NCBI GenBank assembly: GCA_023432465.1 | Contig: JAEYUO010000121.1 | Coordinates: 1 to 35,881 of the forward strand | Source of the DNA: Planctomycetota bacterium | GTDB lineage: Bacteria > Planctomycetota > Phycisphaerae > Phycisphaerales > UBA1924 | Length of the DNA stretch: 35,881 nt | Direction of reading: 5' to 3' | In this document: one piece after another, positions 1 to 9,392 of the stretch | How positions within the stretch are numbered: the first letter of the stretch is position 1 | Layout: each line of letters starts with the position of its first letter | The notes under the pieces: generated by a model | What the model saw: the letters and a program-made list of their open reading frames with translations, nothing else | Database searches by the model: none | Told to the model about the DNA's origin: nothing | Made by a program: the position numbers and the translations under genes

Positions 1-90
1 GGGGTGGGGGGGCGGGGGGGGTGGGGGGGGCGGTCGCCCGCGCCGGCTTGTGGTACTGTTCCATCGCGGGCCGGCGCAGGTCCAGCGACC

Positions 91-3000
91 ATGAGCGATG
101 TCCCCGATCAACCCCCGCCCGAATCCCTCGGCATCATCGTCGAGCACGCACGCCGCATCAACTTCGCCCTCCAGCAGAACGGCGTCCGATTCGTCCGCCG
201 CATCGCCCTCACCAATCGCGGCACCGACGACCTCGAAGAAGTCGTGGTCCGGGCCGATATCAGCGGGGGGGTCGGCGGCATCTCGCGCGAGTGGACCGGC
301 CGCATCGCCCGCATCGCCCCCGGGGCCACCTACAACCTCCTGGATGTCAACATCGCCCTCGCGCCCGAGTTGCTCTCACGCCAGACCGAACGCGAGTCCG
401 CCGAGCTCATCGTCGAGGCGTCCACCCGCGCACATCGCCTCGCCCGCCACGCCTCCCCGATCGATGTCCTCGCCGCGACCGAATGGGCCGGCGGCGACGA
501 GTTCCCGGAGATGCTCGCCGCGTTCGTTACGCCGAACCACCCCGCCATCGAAGCCCTGCTCGTCGAAGCGGGTCGCCTCCTTCGCGAGTGGACCGGCGAC
601 AGTGGGATCAGCGGCTATCAGAGCCGAAGCCCGGCCCGCGCCAAAGCGATCGTCGCCGCGATCTATTCCGCCATGGCCGCCCGCCGAATCGGCTACATCA
701 ACCCGCCTGCGAGCTTCGAGTCCGGAGGCCAGAAGGTCCGCCTCGCCGACCAGGTGCTCGACGGCAAACTCGGTACCTGCCTCGACCTCGCCCTCGTGCT
801 CGCCGCCGCGATTGAACAGGCCGGCCTCCATCCTCTGATCATCGTGCAGAGCGGCCACGCCTTTGTCGGCGCCTGGCTGCTGGAAGAGACCTTCGCCGAC
901 CCCGTCGCCGATGCCGCCTCGCGCCTCGGCAACCGCGTCGATCTCGATGAGATGGTCGTCCTCGAAGCCACCGGCGTCACCAGCGAACCCGCGATGAGTT
1001 TCGATGCCGCCGTCGCCCGCGGCCGCACCCTCCTCTCCGATCGCGTGAAGTTCCGATGGGCGCTGGATGTCCGCGCGGCTCGCCGCGCACGGATCCGCCC
1101 GCTCCCCGTGCGCATCGGCGGCGTCGGCGGCGTCGTCATGCTCGAACCCGAAGCGACCGGCGAGCACGCGGTGCCCGCCTCCGTCCGGCAGACCGCAGAT
1201 GCCCCGTCCGATGCAACTCCCATTGCCGCCGCCGATGCCCCCAGAACCCGCATCGACCGCTGGAAGCGCAAGCTCCTCGATCTCTCGCTCCGCAACCGTC
1301 TCATCAACTTCCGCCAGACTGCCCAGAATCTCGCCATCGAGTGCCCCGACATCATCGCCCTCGAGGATGCCCTCTCCGGCGGCGCACGCTTCGAACTCCT
1401 CCCCAAACCCGAAATCCTGATCCGCGGCGGAGATGTCGGCGACGAAGGCGTCGAGAACGCGCCCGCAGCCTTGGAAGCCCGCCGCCGACTGTTGCAGGAA
1501 GAACTCACCAACCGCCGCCTCCGTGCAACTCTCCCCCCCGCCGAGCTGGCCACGCGCCTCACGGGTATCTTCCGTGCTGCGAAGCTCAGCATCGATGAGA
1601 ACGGTGCAAACACGCTCTTCCTCGCCCTCGGTTCGCTGGTGTGGTACGAATCGCGCGAATCGCAGACGCCCCGCACCGCGCCCCTCCTCCTCCTCCCCCT
1701 CACGCTCGAACGCAGATCCGTCAGTGAGGGTTTCCGCATCGGCGCCGCCGATGAGGATCCCAGGATCAACATCACCCTCGTCGAGAAGCTCGCGCAGGAG
1801 TTTGGCATCGATGCCCGCGGCCTGCGAGAAGTCCCCGAGGACGACAACGGTGTCGATGTCGCCATGGTCCTCCGCCGCTTCCGCGAAGCGATCAAGCACC
1901 TCGACCGCTGGGAAGTCTCCGAGTCCGCCCACATCGGCCTCTTCACCTTCTCGAAGTTCCTCATGTGGCTCGACCTCCAGGAGCGCGAGGAAGACCTGCG
2001 CCGCAGCAAGGTCGTCACTTACCTCGTCGATCGACCCGGTCAGGCGTTCGATGCCGCGCCCTTTCCCCGAGCCGAGGACCTCGATGCCGATCTGCCGGTC
2101 GAACGCTCGCTCGGGCCGCTCGATGCCGATTCCTCCCAGCTCACCGCGGCCGTCGCGGCCGTCGCCGGACGCACCTTCGTCCTCGAAGGCCCTCCCGGTA
2201 CAGGCAAAAGCCAGACCATCACCAACATCATCGCGCAGGCCATCGCCGCCGGAAAGCGCGTCCTCTTCGTTGCCGAGAAGATGGCCGCCCTCAGCGTTGT
2301 CCACAAACGCCTCGAACGCATCGGCCTCTCCCCCTTCTGCCTGGAGGTCCATTCCAGCAAGGCCTCCAAGAAGGAAGTGCTCGAGCAGATCGAGCAGGCA
2401 TTCGAAGCCGCGGGCTCAAAGCAGCCCGCGCAGTGGCAGCAGCACGCAGCCCAGCTTTCTGAAACCCGCGCACGCCTCAACGGCTTTGTGCACGAACTGC
2501 ACACGCCCCGCGCCATCGGGCAGAGCTTCTTCCAGATGTCCGCCCGCCTCATCGGTCTCGCCGCCGAGGCCGATGTCCCGATGACCTTCCCCGATATCGC
2601 CGCGATCGATGCCGCGAAGGTCACTCGCCTCTGCCAGCAGCTCGAAGCCCTCGAGATCGCCGGACGCGCCGTTGGGCAGATCCCCTCCCACCCCCTGCGC
2701 GAGGTCGGACGCGCCGCGTGGCAGGATGCCCTGCCCGATCAGGCCCGCGCGGCGATCGATACCGCCGCATCATCCCTCTCCCCGGCCGATGCCGCCCTCC
2801 GCGCCATGGCGCAATCTATCGGTGCCCCTGCTGATCCCGCCCCGCTCGACACCTGGTCCCGCGCCGACATCGAGTGGCTTATCGCGCTCGCCCAGCTCCT
2901 CGCGGCATGTCCCGGCGCAACCACGGCGATCCTGACGGAACCGGGTTGGAAGGAACTCCACGCTCAACTCGCCGCCCTCATCGATCGCGGCCGAAAGCGA

Positions 3001-6000
3001 GACGCCCTCCGCGCCGATGTCCGAACCAAAGCCGGCGAAGCCGTCTTCACGCTCGATCTCGATGGCCTGCTCGCGGCCCTCAAAGCCGGCGCGGCCAAGC
3101 CCTGGCCCCTGAGCTGGCTCTCCTGCCGCGCTCCGCGCAAAGCCGCCCGCGCGGTGTGGTCAGGACCCCTGCCCGATACCGCCGGCCTCATCACCGAACT
3201 CGAAGCCGCGCGCCAGTGCCGCGACGAAACCCGCTGGCTTGCTTCCGATCAAAGCGAGGGCGCGAAGTTCTTCGGCCGCGCATACAAGGCCGGCGAGGCC
3301 GACTGGGATGCGCTCCTGGCCATGCTCGACTGGGCCGATGCCACTCGGCGCCTCCTCGCCGCAGCCCCCTCAGGCAGCCTCGCCGCATCCATCAAAGCCG
3401 GTGCCATCCGCCTCGCAGGCGACGGCATCGATGACCTCCGCACCGGCGCTGCCGGCACCGCCATCTCCCGCGCCCTCGAAGCCTGGCAGGCCTTCGAGCG
3501 TGACTGGCAGTCCCTTGCCCAGCTCCTCGAACTCATCCCCGAGGCACTCCCCGCGCCCGATGCGCCCGGGCACCTGCCCTCGCTCCGCGGCCTCCTCGCC
3601 CGCTGGCGCACGGGCCTCTCCGAACTCAACGACTGGTGCTTCTGGCGCCGCGCTCGGACATCCCTCGACCCCCTTTCCTCGCCTATCGCCGCCGCGGTCG
3701 AACGCGGCGAAGTTCAGTGTGACCGCATGCGCCCCGTGTTCGACAAGGCCCTCGCCAAGGCCTGGGTCAGCGCGCTCAGCGATGCCACGCCGGAGCTTCG
3801 AGACTTCAACGCCTCCGCACACGAGGGCGATATCGAGCGATTCCGCGATCTCGACCGCCAATGGCTGGACCTCGCCGCTCGGATCTCCCGCGCGATGGCC
3901 GCCCAGCGCGTCCCGCCGCGATTGAATGTCGAAGGCGGCAATACACCCGCGACCGAGATGGGCGTGCTCGCGCACCAGCTCCGCCTCCAGCGCCGCCACA
4001 TGCCCGTGCGCAAGCTCATCGGCAAGCTCCCCAACCTCCTCCCCCGAATGAAGCCCTGCTTCCTGATGAGCCCGCTCTCCGTCGCCCAATACCTCGACCC
4101 CGCCTATCCCCCCTTTGATCTGGTCATCTTCGATGAAGCCTCGCAGATCCCAGTCTGGGATGCCGTCGGCGCCATCGCCCGCGGCTCATCTGTCGTCGTC
4201 GTGGGAGATTCCAAGCAGCTCCCGCCCACCAACTTCTTCCAGAAGCTCGATGGCGAAGAGGGCTCCGCGCCCGATGAGGAGGACTTCGAAGAACTCGAGA
4301 GCGTCCTCGACGAATGCTCCGCCTCCGGCCTCCCGTCCATGCGGCTCCTCTGGCACTACCGCTCGCGCCACGAGAGCCTCATCGCCTTCAGCAATCACCA
4401 CTACTACCAGGGCCGCCTGCTCACTTTCCCTGTGCCGCAGGAACGCAGCGACACCCTCGGCGTCTCTCTCCGCCTCATCGAGAACGGCCTCTACGACCGC
4501 GGCGGCACACGCACCAATCGCGCTGAGGCCGAGGCGATCGTCGCCGAACTCGCCTCCCGCCTCTCCGCCCGCCCCTCCGCGGAGAGTTCGTCCCGCTCCG
4601 ATTCCATCGGCATCGTCACCTTCAGCAGCGCGCAGCAGACGCTCATCGAGGACCTCCTCGACGCCAAGCGCCGCGAGGACCCTGCCTTCGATGCCGCGAT
4701 GAACTCCGGCGAGGAGCCCGTCTTCGTCAAGAACCTCGAGAACGTGCAGGGCGATGAGCGCGATGTCATCCTCTTCAGCGTCTGCTACGCCCCCGACAAG
4801 TCCGGCCGCATGGCCATGGCCTTCGGCCCGTTGAACCGCGATGGCGGAGAGCGCAGGCTCAACGTCGCCATCACCCGCGCCCGACGCCAGGTCATCGTCT
4901 TCTCCTCGATCCGCGCCGACCAGATCGACCTCGCACGCACGCAGGCCGTCGGCGCGGCCCACCTCAAGTTCTTCCTCGAGTACGCCCAGCGCGGGCCGGA
5001 GGCCATCGGCGAGGCCGCCGCCGATCGGCGCGAATCACTGCCCACCCCGCTCGAATCAAGCGTCAAGGCCGAGCTCGAAGCCCGCGGCTGGAAGGTCGAT
5101 GCCCAGGTCGGTTGCTCCGGCTATCGCCTCGATCTCGCCATCCGGGATCAGGACCGCCCGGACCGCTACCTCCTCGCCATCGAGTGCGATGGCGCGTTCT
5201 ACTCCGCCGCAAGCACCGCGCGCGACCGCGACCGCCTCCGCTCCCAGGTCCTCCGCGGCCTCGGCTGGCGGCTCCACCGCGTCTGGTCCACCGAGTGGCG
5301 ACGCAACCGCGCCCGCGCGATCCAGAAGATCGAGGATGCAATCCGCGAGGCGCAGCGCGGCGACCCCGCCATCGTCGTTCCCGCCTCCGCCCCCCCGGCC
5401 CGCATCATGGATGCCGCCTCCCTCGCCGAGCCGAGCACGCACCAATCCCTTCCATCAGAGTCCACCGGCGGAGAGGCATACTCGCCCTACTCATCCCGCC
5501 GCGCGGGCGATGCCGACGCCTTCCACGCGCCCCGCGCAACCTCTCGAATCATCGAGACGATCCGCGCCGTCGTTGAACACGAAGGGCCCATCGTCCGCGA
5601 CCTCATGATCCGCCGCGTCGCGGCTCTCTGGGGTGTCGATCGCGTCACCACGCGCGTCGAGGCACGCATCGCCGAGATCCTCGCCGCCGCTGGCTCCGTC
5701 GTGCGGGTCGACCCGGACGGCCACACGCTCTGGCCCACCGCCGCATCACCCGACACCTACACCTCATTCCGTCGCCACGGCGATGCAGCCGATGCTCGCC
5801 GCGATGCCGAGCACATCCCCACCCGCGAGATCGCAAACGCCGCCGCGAGTGTCTTGCGAACCCACATCGCGATGAGCGAGGATGACCTCGTGCGTCACAC
5901 CGTGCTCACACTCGGCTTCGCCCGTCCCACCGACCGCATCGCCGCGGAGATGCGCCGTGGAATCGCCGATCTCGTCCGCCGTGGCGGGTGCGAGCTCTCC

Positions 6001-6027
6001 GCCGGCCAGGCCCGCCTCCCGCGATGA
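91..6027 (+). CDS. DUF4011 / SF1 helicase / MTES_1575-type nuclease / DUF3320 giant protein, probable anti-phage or DNA-processing protein
   Basis: 1978 residues from the ATG at 91; the frame is open from 4, but the extra 29 residues come from a G-run and look non-coding. Order seen: an N-terminal region with a transglutaminase-like pattern (GTCLDLALV with C230, SGHAFVGAW with H256, D270); a DUF4011 signature (WKRKLLDLSLRNRLINF, from about residue 391); Walker A GPPGTGKS at 700-707; a long insert (about 800-1300); Walker B FDEAS around 1347-1351, followed by VVVVGDSKQLPPTNFF; HYRSRHESLI; NVQGDERDVI; RLNVAITRAR near 1588; then a Vsr-like nuclease of the MTES_1575 type (YRLDLAI ... IECDGAFY) and a DUF3320-like end. 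From family knowledge, DUF4011-helicase-Vsr proteins are reported as single-gene anti-phage systems (I recall the name Hhe). It stands alone here, so activity is inferred. The domain order is clear; the protease-like front is my reading of motifs. Confidence 0.9.
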   Translation: MSDVPDQPPPESLGIIVEHARRINFALQQNGVRFVRRIALTNRGTDDLEEVVVRADISGGVGGISREWTGRIARIAPGATYNLLDVNIALAPELLSRQTERESAELIVEASTRAHRLARHASPIDVLAATEWAGGDEFPEMLAAFVTPNHPAIEALLVEAGRLLREWTGDSGISGYQSRSPARAKAIVAAIYSAMAARRIGYINPPASFESGGQKVRLADQVLDGKLGTCLDLALVLAAAIEQAGLHPLIIVQSGHAFVGAWLLEETFADPVADAASRLGNRVDLDEMVVLEATGVTSEPAMSFDAAVARGRTLLSDRVKFRWALDVRAARRARIRPLPVRIGGVGGVVMLEPEATGEHAVPASVRQTADAPSDATPIAAADAPRTRIDRWKRKLLDLSLRNRLINFRQTAQNLAIECPDIIALEDALSGGARFELLPKPEILIRGGDVGDEGVENAPAALEARRRLLQEELTNRRLRATLPPAELATRLTGIFRAAKLSIDENGANTLFLALGSLVWYESRESQTPRTAPLLLLPLTLERRSVSEGFRIGAADEDPRINITLVEKLAQEFGIDARGLREVPEDDNGVDVAMVLRRFREAIKHLDRWEVSESAHIGLFTFSKFLMWLDLQEREEDLRRSKVVTYLVDRPGQAFDAAPFPRAEDLDADLPVERSLGPLDADSSQLTAAVAAVAGRTFVLEGPPGTGKSQTITNIIAQAIAAGKRVLFVAEKMAALSVVHKRLERIGLSPFCLEVHSSKASKKEVLEQIEQAFEAAGSKQPAQWQQHAAQLSETRARLNGFVHELHTPRAIGQSFFQMSARLIGLAAEADVPMTFPDIAAIDAAKVTRLCQQLEALEIAGRAVGQIPSHPLREVGRAAWQDALPDQARAAIDTAASSLSPADAALRAMAQSIGAPADPAPLDTWSRADIEWLIALAQLLAACPGATTAILTEPGWKELHAQLAALIDRGRKRDALRADVRTKAGEAVFTLDLDGLLAALKAGAAKPWPLSWLSCRAPRKAARAVWSGPLPDTAGLITELEAARQCRDETRWLASDQSEGAKFFGRAYKAGEADWDALLAMLDWADATRRLLAAAPSGSLAASIKAGAIRLAGDGIDDLRTGAAGTAISRALEAWQAFERDWQSLAQLLELIPEALPAPDAPGHLPSLRGLLARWRTGLSELNDWCFWRRARTSLDPLSSPIAAAVERGEVQCDRMRPVFDKALAKAWVSALSDATPELRDFNASAHEGDIERFRDLDRQWLDLAARISRAMAAQRVPPRLNVEGGNTPATEMGVLAHQLRLQRRHMPVRKLIGKLPNLLPRMKPCFLMSPLSVAQYLDPAYPPFDLVIFDEASQIPVWDAVGAIARGSSVVVVGDSKQLPPTNFFQKLDGEEGSAPDEEDFEELESVLDECSASGLPSMRLLWHYRSRHESLIAFSNHHYYQGRLLTFPVPQERSDTLGVSLRLIENGLYDRGGTRTNRAEAEAIVAELASRLSARPSAESSSRSDSIGIVTFSSAQQTLIEDLLDAKRREDPAFDAAMNSGEEPVFVKNLENVQGDERDVILFSVCYAPDKSGRMAMAFGPLNRDGGERRLNVAITRARRQVIVFSSIRADQIDLARTQAVGAAHLKFFLEYAQRGPEAIGEAAADRRESLPTPLESSVKAELEARGWKVDAQVGCSGYRLDLAIRDQDRPDRYLLAIECDGAFYSAASTARDRDRLRSQVLRGLGWRLHRVWSTEWRRNRARAIQKIEDAIREAQRGDPAIVVPASAPPARIMDAASLAEPSTHQSLPSESTGGEAYSPYSSRRAGDADAFHAPRATSRIIETIRAVVEHEGPIVRDLMIRRVAALWGVDRVTTRVEARIAEILAAAGSVVRVDPDGHTLWPTAASPDTYTSFRRHGDAADARRDAEHIPTREIANAAASVLRTHIAMSEDDLVRHTVLTLGFARPTDRIAAEMRRGIADLVRRGGCELSAGQARLPR

Positions 6028-6048
6028 GGCCGCACGTCGATGCATTCA

Positions 6049-6087
6049 CCAAAAATGAAAACCGCCCACGCTTTCACGCAGGCGGTT
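6049..6087 (-). terminator. Rho-independent terminator of the DEAD-box helicase gene
   Basis: The arms AACCGCC (6060-6066) and GGCGGTT (6081-6087) pair around a 14-nt loop. Read on the minus strand the hairpin is followed by a T-rich run, the complement of 6049-6059. It lies about 60 bases past the helicase stop codon and faces the end of the upstream plus-strand gene. Confidence 0.7.
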
Positions 6088-6146
6088 GAGAAAGTCAGAT
6101 TGTCATCGTGTCAGTGCACCAAGCCCTCGCCCGGCGCTGCCGCCAC

Positions 6147-7691
6147 TCAGCGCCCGCCGCCGCGGTTCCCGCCGCGGCCGCCGCCTGTGGGCTTCGACCA
6201 CGACCGCATCCCGCCCGGCTTGTTCCCCTTCGCGACAGGGGTCTGGACATGGCCGGACTTGGCGTGCGGCGTGCGGGGCTTGGACTCCACGTGCGGCGCG
6301 GCATGCGGCGTCGCGTGCGGGGTCCGGGGGTTGTTGCCCCCCTGCGGCCGGGGGTTGCGCCCTCCGCCACCACCGCCGCCGCCACCACCACCACGATGGC
6401 CCGTGCGCTCATCAGCCCGAGCCGAGTTCGTGCGGCCATCGGGGCGACGGCTGCCGCTCTGCGGCGGCTTGCCATACCCGCCGCGGCTGCTGCCATAGGC
6501 TCGCGCCTCGCGGCGCTCCTCGATCGGCAGCGGTGTGGCGGGGAGCATGTCGTCGGGCAGAGGAAGCTGTGGCACCTGCTTGCCCGTCAGCCGCTCGATA
6601 TCACGGAGCAGGCCGCGCTCCTCATGATCGCAGAACGAGATCGCGATGCCCGTTGCGCCCGCGCGGCCGGTCCGGCCGATGCGGTGCACGTAGGCCTCGG
6701 GCTCCATCGGCAGGTCATAGTTGATCACGTGCGTGATGCCGTCGACATCCAGCCCGCGGGCCGCGACATCGGTGGCAACGAGCACACGGATCTTGCCCGT
6801 GCGGAACGCGTGGAGCGCCCGCTGGCGATTGTTCTGCGCCTTGTTGCCGTGGATGGCATCGGACGTAATGCCCGCGTGCTCGAGGCGACGCGAGACCCGG
6901 TCCGCCCCGTGCTTGGTCTTGGTAAAGACCACCACGCGCGACACCTTCTCATCATCGAGCAGGTGCTCAAGAAGCGCGGGCTTGGTGTGACGGTTGACCA
7001 TGTACAGCGCCTGCTCGATGAGCGGCACGGCCGACGAAACCGGCGTGACGGCGACCTTCACCGGGTCGCGAAGCAGCGAATCGGCCAGGTGCATGATCTC
7101 CTTGGGCATCGTCGCCGAGAACATCAGCGTCTGGCGGTTGGTCGCCGGCGGCAGAACCGCCGCGATCTTGCGGATCGGCTGGATGAACCCCATGTCCAGC
7201 ATGCGGTCCGCCTCATCGAGGACGAACACCTGCACGTTGCTCAGGTTGACGTGCCGCTGCTCCATGAGGTCCATGAGGCGGCCCGGAGTGGCGACCAGAA
7301 TGTCAACCCCGCGCTGCAGCGCCTTCACCTGGTGATACTGGCTCACCCCGCCGAAGATGGTCGTGAGCGAGAGGCCCGTGTGCCGGCCATACGTCGCGAA
7401 ACTCTCGGCGATCTGTGTCGCAAGCTCGCGTGTCGGCGAGAGGACGAGGACACGCGGCAGCGCGGGGCCGCGCCGAGTCTTATCGACCGGCTGCGAAGTC
7501 AGCCGGTGGAGGACCGGCAGCGCGAACGCGGCCGTCTTGCCGGTGCCGGTCTGCGCGCAGCCGAGCAGGTCGCGGCCTTCCAGGACGGGCGGGATCGCCT
7601 TGGCCTGAATGGGCGTGGGGGTGGTGTAGCCTTCGGTTGTGAGGGAACGCAGAATGTTGTCGTTGAGGCCGAGGTCGGAAAACTGAATCAA
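6147..7691 (-). CDS. rhlE: RhlE-like DEAD-box RNA helicase with Gly/Arg-rich tail
   Basis: ATP-dependent RNA helicase expected to act in the cytoplasm in ribosome assembly or RNA decay. The start is taken as TTG at 7691: AGGAG (7705-7701) sits 9 nt upstream and the product then begins MIQFSDLGL, the usual N-terminus; the frame continues 38 codons upstream but without family similarity. This gives 514 residues. Motifs in order: Q motif (F4 to Q29), AQTGTGKT 46-53, PTRELATQI 86-94, TPGRL 135-139, DEAD 159-162, MFSATMP, ATDVAARGLDVDG, HRIGRTGRAG. The last ~90 residues are low complexity: an unbroken run of 11 glycines, then PHATPHAAPH-type and RGG-rich sequence, typical of RNA-binding tails. RhlE is the nearest match; other DEAD-box subfamilies are possible. 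Confidence 0.93.
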   Translation of the reverse strand: MIQFSDLGLNDNILRSLTTEGYTTPTPIQAKAIPPVLEGRDLLGCAQTGTGKTAAFALPVLHRLTSQPVDKTRRGPALPRVLVLSPTRELATQIAESFATYGRHTGLSLTTIFGGVSQYHQVKALQRGVDILVATPGRLMDLMEQRHVNLSNVQVFVLDEADRMLDMGFIQPIRKIAAVLPPATNRQTLMFSATMPKEIMHLADSLLRDPVKVAVTPVSSAVPLIEQALYMVNRHTKPALLEHLLDDEKVSRVVVFTKTKHGADRVSRRLEHAGITSDAIHGNKAQNNRQRALHAFRTGKIRVLVATDVAARGLDVDGITHVINYDLPMEPEAYVHRIGRTGRAGATGIAISFCDHEERGLLRDIERLTGKQVPQLPLPDDMLPATPLPIEERREARAYGSSRGGYGKPPQSGSRRPDGRTNSARADERTGHRGGGGGGGGGGGRNPRPQGGNNPRTPHATPHAAPHVESKPRTPHAKSGHVQTPVAKGNKPGGMRSWSKPTGGGRGGNRGGGR

Positions 7692-8049
7692 GGCTGATAG
7701 CTCCTGCGCCGGGCGCGCGGTTGAATGGCGCGCGACGGTCGCGTTGGTTCGGGCGTTTCCTGCACCAATCTGTGTTGGGACAAGTCGGCCGTACTGGGGG
7801 CACATCCGGTTGGCAAACGTTGCCGGGTGGATGTTGCCAGTAGATTCCCAGTCGGATCGGGCCTCGCGTGCGGACCATTGTGCGGTGCGCTGCGGGCAAG
7901 AGCGAGTCTGAGGCCACTGGCTTGTGGAGTGAATACTAGGCCAATCGACGTTCGTACGCCATTCGCATCAGGAAGTTCGGCGGAATGTCGCGTTTGGCGG
8001 GGCCGATAACAGAAGCCGCCTCGCAAAGCTCTTCGGTACACTGAGCGAG
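7692..8049. other. Divergent intergenic region between helicase and PIN toxin
   Basis: About 360 bases with no convincing gene. It carries the AGGAG ribosome binding site of the helicase (7701-7705, minus strand) and, at the other end, a TACACT hexamer next to the toxin start. The distance leaves room for a long helicase 5' leader, as seen in cold-regulated helicase genes, but I see no specific leader structure. Confidence 0.5.
8037..8042 (+). promoter_or_regulatory. Candidate -10 hexamer (TACACT) giving a near-leaderless toxin mRNA
   Basis: TACACT ends 7 nt before the ATG at 8050, so transcription would start at about 8049. No Shine-Dalgarno precedes the toxin and no good -35 is visible. 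The inference rests on the same spacing being seen at several other genes here. Confidence 0.35.
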
Positions 8050-8517
8050 ATGAAGCCGTCCGTCTACATCGAAACCTCCGTCATCAGCTACCTCGCCGCA
8101 CGGCCGAGCCGGGATGTCATCGTTGCGGGGCAACAGCAGACAACTCGAATGTGGTGGGATGATCGATCCGGACAGTTCGACCTCGTGACCTCCGAACTCG
8201 TGCTTCGCGAAGCGGCCCTTGGGGATGCGGGCGCCGCCGAGAGACGAGCGGCCCTCTTGATTGGGATGCGAACACTCGCCTTGACAGCCGATGCCGAATC
8301 GCTTGCGACGCTGCTTCTCGAAAGGGTGAGATTGCCGCGAAAGGCAGCCCTGGATGCTGGCCATGTGGCGGTCGCGGCTGTCCACGGCGTGGACTTCCTC
8401 GTCACGTGGAACTGCACCCACATCGCGAACGCCATTCTCCGACCTCGCATAGAATCGGCCTGCCGTGAAGCGGGGTACAGACCACCGACGATTTGCACGC
8501 CGTTTGAGCTGATGTGA
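8050..8517 (+). CDS. PIN-domain ribonuclease toxin, VapC-like
   Basis: 155 residues, the size of a single PIN domain. The N-terminus KPSVYIETSVISYL carries the first acidic position as E8 rather than the more usual Asp; further acidic positions occur in the TSELVLREAALGD segment, and the C-terminal part has ALDAGHVAVAAVHGVDFLV followed by TWNCTHIANA, typical of a VapC-like subfamily. PIN toxins of this kind cleave RNA and are neutralised by a partner from the next gene. The stop overlaps a GTG in the antitoxin frame, and the antitoxin ATG follows 8 bases later, so the two are probably co-translated. The toxin comes first, the reverse of the classical vapBC order. The RNA target cannot be read from sequence. 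Confidence 0.85.
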   Translation: MKPSVYIETSVISYLAARPSRDVIVAGQQQTTRMWWDDRSGQFDLVTSELVLREAALGDAGAAERRAALLIGMRTLALTADAESLATLLLERVRLPRKAALDAGHVAVAAVHGVDFLVTWNCTHIANAILRPRIESACREAGYRPPTICTPFELM

Positions 8518-8525
8518 GCAGTCCT

Positions 8526-8726
8526 ATGTGGAAAGACCCCATCGTTGAAGATGTGCGCTCCGCCCGCGATTCGATTGCGAAGCGTTTCGGCTACGACCTG
8601 AAGCGCATCTTTACCGACCTCCGCAAGAGCGAGAAGAAGCGGGCTGCCGCGGCAGCCAGAAGGCGATCGGATAAGCCCGCAGCGAGCGGTAAGCAGGGAT
8701 CCAAGCGTGGCCGAAAAGCCGCATGA
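8526..8726 (+). CDS. Small antitoxin-like partner of the PIN toxin
   Basis: 66 residues beginning MWKDPIVEDVRSARDSIAKRF, then GYDLKRIFTDLRKSE, then a Lys/Arg/Ala-rich tail (KKRAAAAARRR ... KRGRKAA). The first 40 residues match the style of short proteins found beside PIN toxins of this subfamily (MWKDPIVEE... with YDL..IF.DL). The ATG at 8526 is chosen because relatives start at MWKDP; an in-frame GTG at 8514 that overlaps the toxin stop would add four residues. There is no recognisable AbrB, MazE or ribbon-helix-helix fold, so how it represses transcription, if it does, is not visible; the basic tail could bind nucleic acid. Assignment as antitoxin rests on linkage and N-terminal similarity. 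Confidence 0.75.
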   Translation: MWKDPIVEDVRSARDSIAKRFGYDLKRIFTDLRKSEKKRAAAAARRRSDKPAASGKQGSKRGRKAA

Positions 8727-8754
8727 CCACTGGATTATGGACGTACGAATGCGG

Positions 8755-9321
8755 CTATGTGTTCCGGATTGATCGACCGCACTCCGGGCAAGTGACGGGG
8801 TTGGTGTTGGTGAGGCCGCGAAGATCGTAGTTGCAAGAGGGGCAATGTCCGAGCCGGGCGCGGCCGATTGGACGCCGAGCAATCAACAGCGCGGGGACGA
8901 AGATGACCATGGCGGCAAGCAGTAGATTCAATGCGAAGCCGGGCCAAAGTGGGCGGTATGGGATGACGATCGGCCAAGTCGCCATCGTGTCCTCCCATCC
9001 GACGATGTAACCGCCCGATGCGTAGTCCACTGAAGTCACGGAAGCAGAAGACCCCGATGGGGTGGTCCAAGAAGCACCAAACGAGTATTTGTGTGACCTG
9101 AACGGCCAACCGCACGCTCGGGATCCAGCAAACGAGCCTTGTTGGAAATCGTTGCTCATGGAGATGAGCCCGGGACCGAACTCAGGCTGGGTGCGCATCA
9201 TTGGCTCGCCTGTCGCGATCGCTGTCACGATGATCCACGCGAACGCGAGCGATAGTCCCAAGGCCACCAAAACTCGGCGGGCGAATCTCCATCGGGTGAC
9301 TCGCTTTGTGCCGGTCTGCAT
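8755..9321 (-). CDS. Two-helix membrane protein with C-terminal zinc ribbon, function unknown
   Basis: 188 residues from the ATG at 9321 (a TTG at 9339 would add six). A basic N-terminus precedes one membrane helix (RRVLVALGLSLAFAWIIVTAI). A region of about 90 residues, Ser/Gly/Trp-rich, follows, then a second helix (LWPGFALNLLLAAMVIFVPALLI), then a cytoplasmic tail with two CxxC pairs (CPSCNYDLRGL, then CPECG). This tail is a common ending of planctomycete membrane proteins; the paired cysteines should bind one zinc ion. Both ends are predicted cytoplasmic with the middle loop outside. It lies 71 bases downstream of prfC on the same strand and could be its distal operon member, though no functional link is evident. 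Confidence 0.75.
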   Translation of the reverse strand: MQTGTKRVTRWRFARRVLVALGLSLAFAWIIVTAIATGEPMMRTQPEFGPGLISMSNDFQQGSFAGSRACGWPFRSHKYSFGASWTTPSGSSASVTSVDYASGGYIVGWEDTMATWPIVIPYRPLWPGFALNLLLAAMVIFVPALLIARRPIGRARLGHCPSCNYDLRGLTNTNPVTCPECGRSIRNT

Positions 9322-9392
9322 TGTCGCGGGACCCCACAACAGGACTCACTTCTGGGCATCACCTAGCCGAAGCTCGACGGCACGTAACGAAC

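Noticed and set aside
1..40. G-run at the window edge as a G-quadruplex or promoter element
   Set aside because: It is nearly pure G with a few T at the very end, so a sequencing or assembly edge effect is as likely; nothing can be concluded.
376..2352. A 658-residue open frame on the minus strand under the giant helicase gene
   Set aside because: It exists because of GC-rich, C-ending codons on the real strand; the protein is Gly/Asp/Glu low-complexity without family motifs.
6108..7697. A 529-residue plus-strand frame opposite the DEAD-box helicase
   Set aside because: It is antisense to an undisputed helicase with all motifs in order.
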